Origin: an uncultured Clostridia bacterium
GTDB taxonomy: Bacteria; Bacillota; Clostridia; Lachnospirales; Anaerotignaceae
Length of the DNA stretch: 10,213 nt
Reading direction: 5' to 3'
Assembly (NCBI GenBank): GCA_937901125.1
Contig: CALCGT010000007.1
Location: 1-10,213, forward strand
Shown here: positions 7,669-10,213 of the stretch, piece after piece
Layout of the letters: every line of letters begins with the position of its first letter
Numbering within the stretch: the first letter of the stretch is position 1
Position numbers and translations under genes: made by a program
The notes under the pieces: generated by a model
The model's database searches: none
What the model was told of the DNA's origin: nothing
The model's input: the letters and a program-made list of their open reading frames with translations, nothing else

Positions 7669-8308
7669 ATCCTCTTTCTTTTTCTATGTTCACTTTTTTC
7701 TTCTTCTCTTTTCCTAAAAACTTTGGTACTTCTTTGAACCCAAAATCATCAATGTAAAATGCTTTTTTCTCTCCATTCCGATTCAGAACGACCACATCAC
7801 TGACAGATAAAGAGTGCATCCTTCTTCCAAAAGGTCTTTCATCCCTGTTATGTTTTATAAATAAATCTTCCAATTCTTCTTTGGGTGAAAGCATGGCCTG
7901 ATATACCTTCTGATAATCTGATGCCTGAAAATACTTCTTTGCAGAGTCATAGGAACGAAAAGCATAAGGCGTCAGCTCCAGATTTTTGATCTGATAAATT
8001 TCATAGGTATCTACTTTATCACCTTCTCTAGGATGCTCCGGTGCATATATCGCCCCCGCCCGTTCCATGTCCTCCGCAAACTGGCAGATATGATATACTG
8101 CATTTCCAATCTGAGCATGATAATCATCTATGTATTCACAGGGCAAAATCCGCTGTTCTCCTTCAAATGTATTCAGGATAATATTAGCTCCATCCGGCAC
8201 AGAAAAATAGGTATTGTATTTATCATCGATAAACCGAATTTCCCGGTTTCCTTCTTCATTCGGAAATGCCAATACGCCTTTTATCATTTGGGGATTGAAA
8301 TTGCTCAT
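7667..8308 (-). CDS. YodL-domain protein of ICE maintenance module
   Basis: A 213-residue, probably cytosolic protein with no signal peptide or membrane segment. The C-terminal part (about 100-197) has the YodL-domain pattern: YEIYQIK, FRSYDSAKKYF, DYQKVYQAML, LEDLFIKHN, SLSVSDVVVLN and FYIDDFGFKEV. YodL domains are common in polyvalent proteins and small proteins of phages and conjugative elements; their biochemical role is not established. The N-terminal part (1-90, with FIDDKYNTYFSVPDGANIIL and EYIDDYHAQIGNAVYHICQF) looks like a second small domain that I cannot name. The C-terminus is Lys/Glu-rich. I chose ATG 8308 because AAGGTG lies 6 nt upstream; the frame stays open to an ATG at 8359 that has no good ribosome binding site. 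The gene ends inside the ribosome binding site of the methylase-helicase gene, so the two form one operon. Confidence 0.85.
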   Translation of the reverse strand: MSNFNPQMIKGVLAFPNEEGNREIRFIDDKYNTYFSVPDGANIILNTFEGEQRILPCEYIDDYHAQIGNAVYHICQFAEDMERAGAIYAPEHPREGDKVDTYEIYQIKNLELTPYAFRSYDSAKKYFQASDYQKVYQAMLSPKEELEDLFIKHNRDERPFGRRMHSLSVSDVVVLNRNGEKKAFYIDDFGFKEVPKFLGKEKKKKVNIEKERG

Positions 8309-8421
8309 TTGTATCACCTTTTCCTTCCTATATTTGTTTCCTATAGTGTTGCAAAACAAAACAATGGTAATTCATTTCGTTTTATGTTTTCCTCCAAATA
8401 AAAAAGCCGCCATATCAGCGG
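8309..8421 (-). other. Intergenic region between parB and the YodL gene
   Basis: 113 nt. It begins with a hairpin and T-run just after the parB stop and ends with the ribosome binding site of the YodL gene. A possible weak promoter is TTGCAA (8354-8349), 16 nt, then TATAGG (8332-8327), whose last base is poor. The 8-mer TATAGGAA occurs twice, 13 bp apart (8345-8338 and 8332-8325). No gene seen. Confidence 0.4.
8400..8421 (-). terminator. Short intrinsic terminator-like hairpin after parB
   Basis: Directly after the parB TGA (8424-8422), the arms CCGC and GCGG (4 bp, 7-nt loop) are followed by C and six T. The stem is short for an efficient terminator, so partial readthrough into the YodL gene is likely. 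Confidence 0.4.
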
Positions 8422-9363
8422 TCATCTTGCTTCTCTCTGCTGCTTTTGCCTTTCCGTTTTCTCAAGCAAATCCAATGCCTTATTGATACGATCTTTGATT
8501 TGCTGTGGTGTCATAGTTTTTGGGAACCTTTTTCGCACCCAATTTCCATCCAAAGTGATTTTATGTTCTATCGGTTTTTCCTGATTTAGGATAACCGTCA
8601 CAACATCCGCATTGAAACGACCTTCCTTACTGTAATGCCGTAAATCCTGCGCCTGTTTAATGGAAGGGAATACTTCATCCGTATCAATCACATCATACAA
8701 AATCTGCTGTTCTTCCTTAGTTAGATAGGATAGTTCTACCGCAGGACGAAAAGCAATTTTCTTTTCATCGACCAGTTCCAGAAGGTCAGGGGTAAGTTCT
8801 GTCAGACGGATATATCTTCTAATTTGATCTTGGCTTTCACCAACCTGTTCACCTAAGATTTCTCTGGAACTTTTGCCACTAGACTTCTGTGCCATTGGCA
8901 CAGAAGTTAAATCTGTTCTCATCCCCTGTCGTTTCATGGCATCCAATTTCAGCTTATATGCAAAAGCCTTTTCACTAGGCAGCAGTTCTTCTCTCTGAAG
9001 GTTTGAATCCACCATTAGAATAATTGCTTCATCATCTGTCAGATTTTTAATGATGATCGGCATATGATCTAATTCCGCCAGTTCAGATGCTCTTTTTCGC
9101 CTGTTCCCCGCCAGCAGTTCATATCCACCACTTTCCAGAGGGCGTACAATACCGGGGGATAATACGCCGCTCTGCTTCACGCTCTCCGCCATCTCCTGCA
9201 TCGCTACATCATCAATGACTTTGAAAGGATGGTTCCGAGGTGTATGTAATTCCGAAAGAGGCAGATATACGATTTTATCCACACTATTTTCCACAGGCTG
9301 CGACCCCATGTTGAACAAATCATCGTACGACGTCATTTTTATTTCTTTTGCGGGACTTTTCAC
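8422..9363 (-). CDS. parB: ParB/Spo0J-family chromosome or element partition protein
   Basis: A DNA-binding CTPase-type partition protein: it loads at a centromere (parS) and stimulates ParA. In 313 residues: N-terminal ParB/sulfiredoxin-like domain (about 30-130) with YELLAGNRRKRASE (81-94, the GERRxRA-type box, Asn in place of Glu) and SNLQRE (120-125, ENxQR-type box), then a helix-turn-helix region at about 166-190 (SREILGEQVGESQDQIRRYI) followed by the usual RLTELTPDLLELVDE helix. The C-terminus is short and basic. The start is GTG 9363, with AAGGAGGT 8 nt upstream; the next start, ATG 9336, has no such site. It overlaps parA by 44 nt, so the two are coupled. A perfect 25-bp palindrome lies in the codons for about residues 152-160, between the two domains. 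Confidence 0.92.
   Translation of the reverse strand: MKSPAKEIKMTSYDDLFNMGSQPVENSVDKIVYLPLSELHTPRNHPFKVIDDVAMQEMAESVKQSGVLSPGIVRPLESGGYELLAGNRRKRASELAELDHMPIIIKNLTDDEAIILMVDSNLQREELLPSEKAFAYKLKLDAMKRQGMRTDLTSVPMAQKSSGKSSREILGEQVGESQDQIRRYIRLTELTPDLLELVDEKKIAFRPAVELSYLTKEEQQILYDVIDTDEVFPSIKQAQDLRHYSKEGRFNADVVTVILNQEKPIEHKITLDGNWVRKRFPKTMTPQQIKDRINKALDLLEKTERQKQQREAR
8883..8907. promoter_or_regulatory. Perfect 25-bp palindrome in parB, candidate parS site or operator
   Basis: Arms ACTTCTGTGCCA (8883-8894) and TGGCACAGAAGT (8896-8907) are perfectly complementary around one central base. It encodes Thr-Ser-Val-Pro-Met-Ala-Gln-Lys-Ser of ParB. A 12-bp perfect inverted repeat is not expected by chance in 10 kb. 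A parS site inside the parB gene is known for Bacillus subtilis spo0J. The sequence differs from the canonical chromosomal parS (TGTTTCACGTGAAACA), so it would be an element-specific site. The RNA could also form an 11-bp hairpin. Confidence 0.5.
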
Positions 9364-10135
9364 TGCTTAGCACCTCCTTCGTAAATCTTTCATACGCCAA
9401 AGCCGCATTACCGGTTTTGTCATATTCATAAATACTCTTCCCCTTAACACTTGCTTCTGCCACTCTGATTGATATTGGGATCTGGCTTGCAAAGACTGAA
9501 ACACTTTTCCCATAGCTTTCTCGGATTAACGAAGCAATTTCCTTACAGAAATTTGTTCGGTTATCCACCATTGTCATTAGAATGCCGTCAATTTGAAGAT
9601 TTGGGTTGATTTGACGTTTTACCTTGCCAATGGTCTTAATAAGCTGCTGCAAGCCTCTGGTAGGCAAGTATTGTGCTTCAACAGGAATGATTACTCTATC
9701 TGCCGCAGCCAGTGCATTAATTGTCAGCATACCCAAGGATGGCATACAGTCAATCAGAATATAGTCATAATTCTCTTTCACCCGATTGATATATTGCTGC
9801 AACACCAGTTCTCTGCTCATCATATTTACCAGTGTTACCTCAACACCAGAAAGTTCGATGTTTGACGGCATCAGGTCAATCTTTTCTTCATGGCGCAGAA
9901 TCCCGAATGCAGGATCAATCGGTTCATCCGAAATCACTTTGCCGAACACATCCGAAAGTGTAGTCGAAATCTCATCAGCAGGAACAAAACCTAAACTCTC
10001 TGTCAGACTACCCTGTGCATCGCAGTCAATCAACAACACTTTGTTTCCCTGGCGGGCAAGACCTATACCAAGATTTACCGTTGTGGTCGTTTTTCCAACT
10101 CCGCCCTTTTGGTTCGCAATCGCTATCGTTTTCAT
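9320..10135 (-). CDS. parA: ParA/Soj-family partition ATPase
   Basis: ATPase that, with ParB bound to its site, distributes or stabilises the element's DNA. 271 residues, usual for Soj-type ParA without the extra N-terminal DNA-binding domain of the P1 type. Deviant Walker A KGGVGKTTT at 10-18 with signature Lys10 and catalytic Lys15; LLIDCDAQGS at 34-43 (Walker A'); Walker B-like YILIDCMPSLGMLTINA at 125-141; VIIPVEAQYLPTRGL at 148-162. The C-terminal tail is basic (SRKRNKN). The start is ATG 10135 with AGGAG about 10 nt upstream; the conserved MKTIAIANQKGG opening confirms it. First gene of the visible operon; the TGA at 9322-9320 lies inside parB. Likely autoregulated through the repeats just upstream. 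Confidence 0.95.
   Translation of the reverse strand: MKTIAIANQKGGVGKTTTTVNLGIGLARQGNKVLLIDCDAQGSLTESLGFVPADEISTTLSDVFGKVISDEPIDPAFGILRHEEKIDLMPSNIELSGVEVTLVNMMSRELVLQQYINRVKENYDYILIDCMPSLGMLTINALAAADRVIIPVEAQYLPTRGLQQLIKTIGKVKRQINPNLQIDGILMTMVDNRTNFCKEIASLIRESYGKSVSVFASQIPISIRVAEASVKGKSIYEYDKTGNAALAYERFTKEVLSSEKSRKRNKNDVVR
9372..9379 (-). promoter_or_regulatory. Ribosome binding site that fixes the GTG start of parB
   Basis: AAGGAGGT inside the 3' end of parA, 8 nt before GTG 9363. It favours GTG over the downstream ATG at 9336. Confidence 0.8.
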
Positions 10136-10213
10136 TTACAGCACTCTCCTCTTTTTCGTACTTGAATTGTCAAGTCAAGTGCAACGATACAGAAAAATAA
10201 ACTTCATAAGGGG
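10136..10213 (-). promoter_or_regulatory. parA leader with 16-bp inverted repeat (10160-10175), candidate operator
   Basis: The 78 nt upstream of parA contain an inverted repeat with 6-bp perfect arms, ACTTGA and TCAAGT, around CAAT. An extra half-site, ACTTG, abuts it upstream (10180-10176). TTGACT and TTGACA, both -35-like, lie in this repeat, but I find no convincing -10 at the right distance. The repeat lies about 25 nt before the start codon, suiting autoregulation by ParA or ParB, or by another element regulator. A complete promoter may be beyond the window edge. Confidence 0.45.

Noticed and set aside
8341..8400. A 15-codon ORF starting in the gap between parB and the YodL gene, considered as a leader peptide
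   Set aside because: The only ribosome binding site-like GGAGG is about 15 nt from the ATG, too far, and nothing else supports translation.
1..10213. CRISPR arrays, tRNA or rRNA genes, insertion sequence ends, ICE attachment sites
   Set aside because: None recognised on either strand; the ends of the element must lie outside the window.

Overview
The window looks like part of an integrative conjugative element (ICE), or a related plasmid-like element, of a low-to-mid GC Firmicute, most likely a gut Clostridia species. Four things suggest this: strong AGGAGG-type ribosome binding sites with GTG and TTG starts, a Soj/Spo0J-like ParA-ParB pair, a YodL-domain gene next to a giant methylase-helicase protein, and a TnpV-family ORF. 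All genes I accept are on the minus strand, so transcription runs from the right edge to the left. Family assignments come from reading the translations; no search was run.

Layout in transcription order. (1) 10136-10213: the leader of parA, with a 16-bp inverted repeat that may be an operator. (2) 9320-10135: parA. (3) 8422-9363: parB, with a GTG start, overlapping the end of parA. It carries a perfect 25-bp palindrome in its coding sequence that is a candidate centromere (parS) or operator. (4) 8309-8421: a gap with a short GC hairpin plus T-run and a possible weak promoter. (5) 7667-8308: a YodL-domain protein. (6) 1508-7654: the 5' exon of a very large polyvalent protein (ArdC-like N-terminus, disordered linker, three related alpha/beta modules, N6-adenine methylase-like domain, first half of an SF2/SNF2 helicase), starting at TTG. 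(7) 6460-6807: tnpV, lying inside (6) on the same strand in the +1 frame, almost exactly over the disordered linker. (8) 1-1519: a group II intron, sense-oriented, inserted just after helicase motif III. Its reverse transcriptase ORF (1-931) runs off the left edge right at the YADD motif, so the 3' half of the intron and the second exon are outside the window.

How they work together: ParA and ParB would segregate or stabilise the excised element. The YodL protein and the methylase-helicase are typical cargo of ICE maintenance or transfer modules and probably act on the element's DNA during establishment. The intron makes the second helicase lobe dependent on splicing: unspliced mRNA stops 12 nt into the intron. 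The least ordinary items are the overprinted tnpV, the palindrome inside parB, and the imperfect EBS/IBS pairing of the intron with its site.
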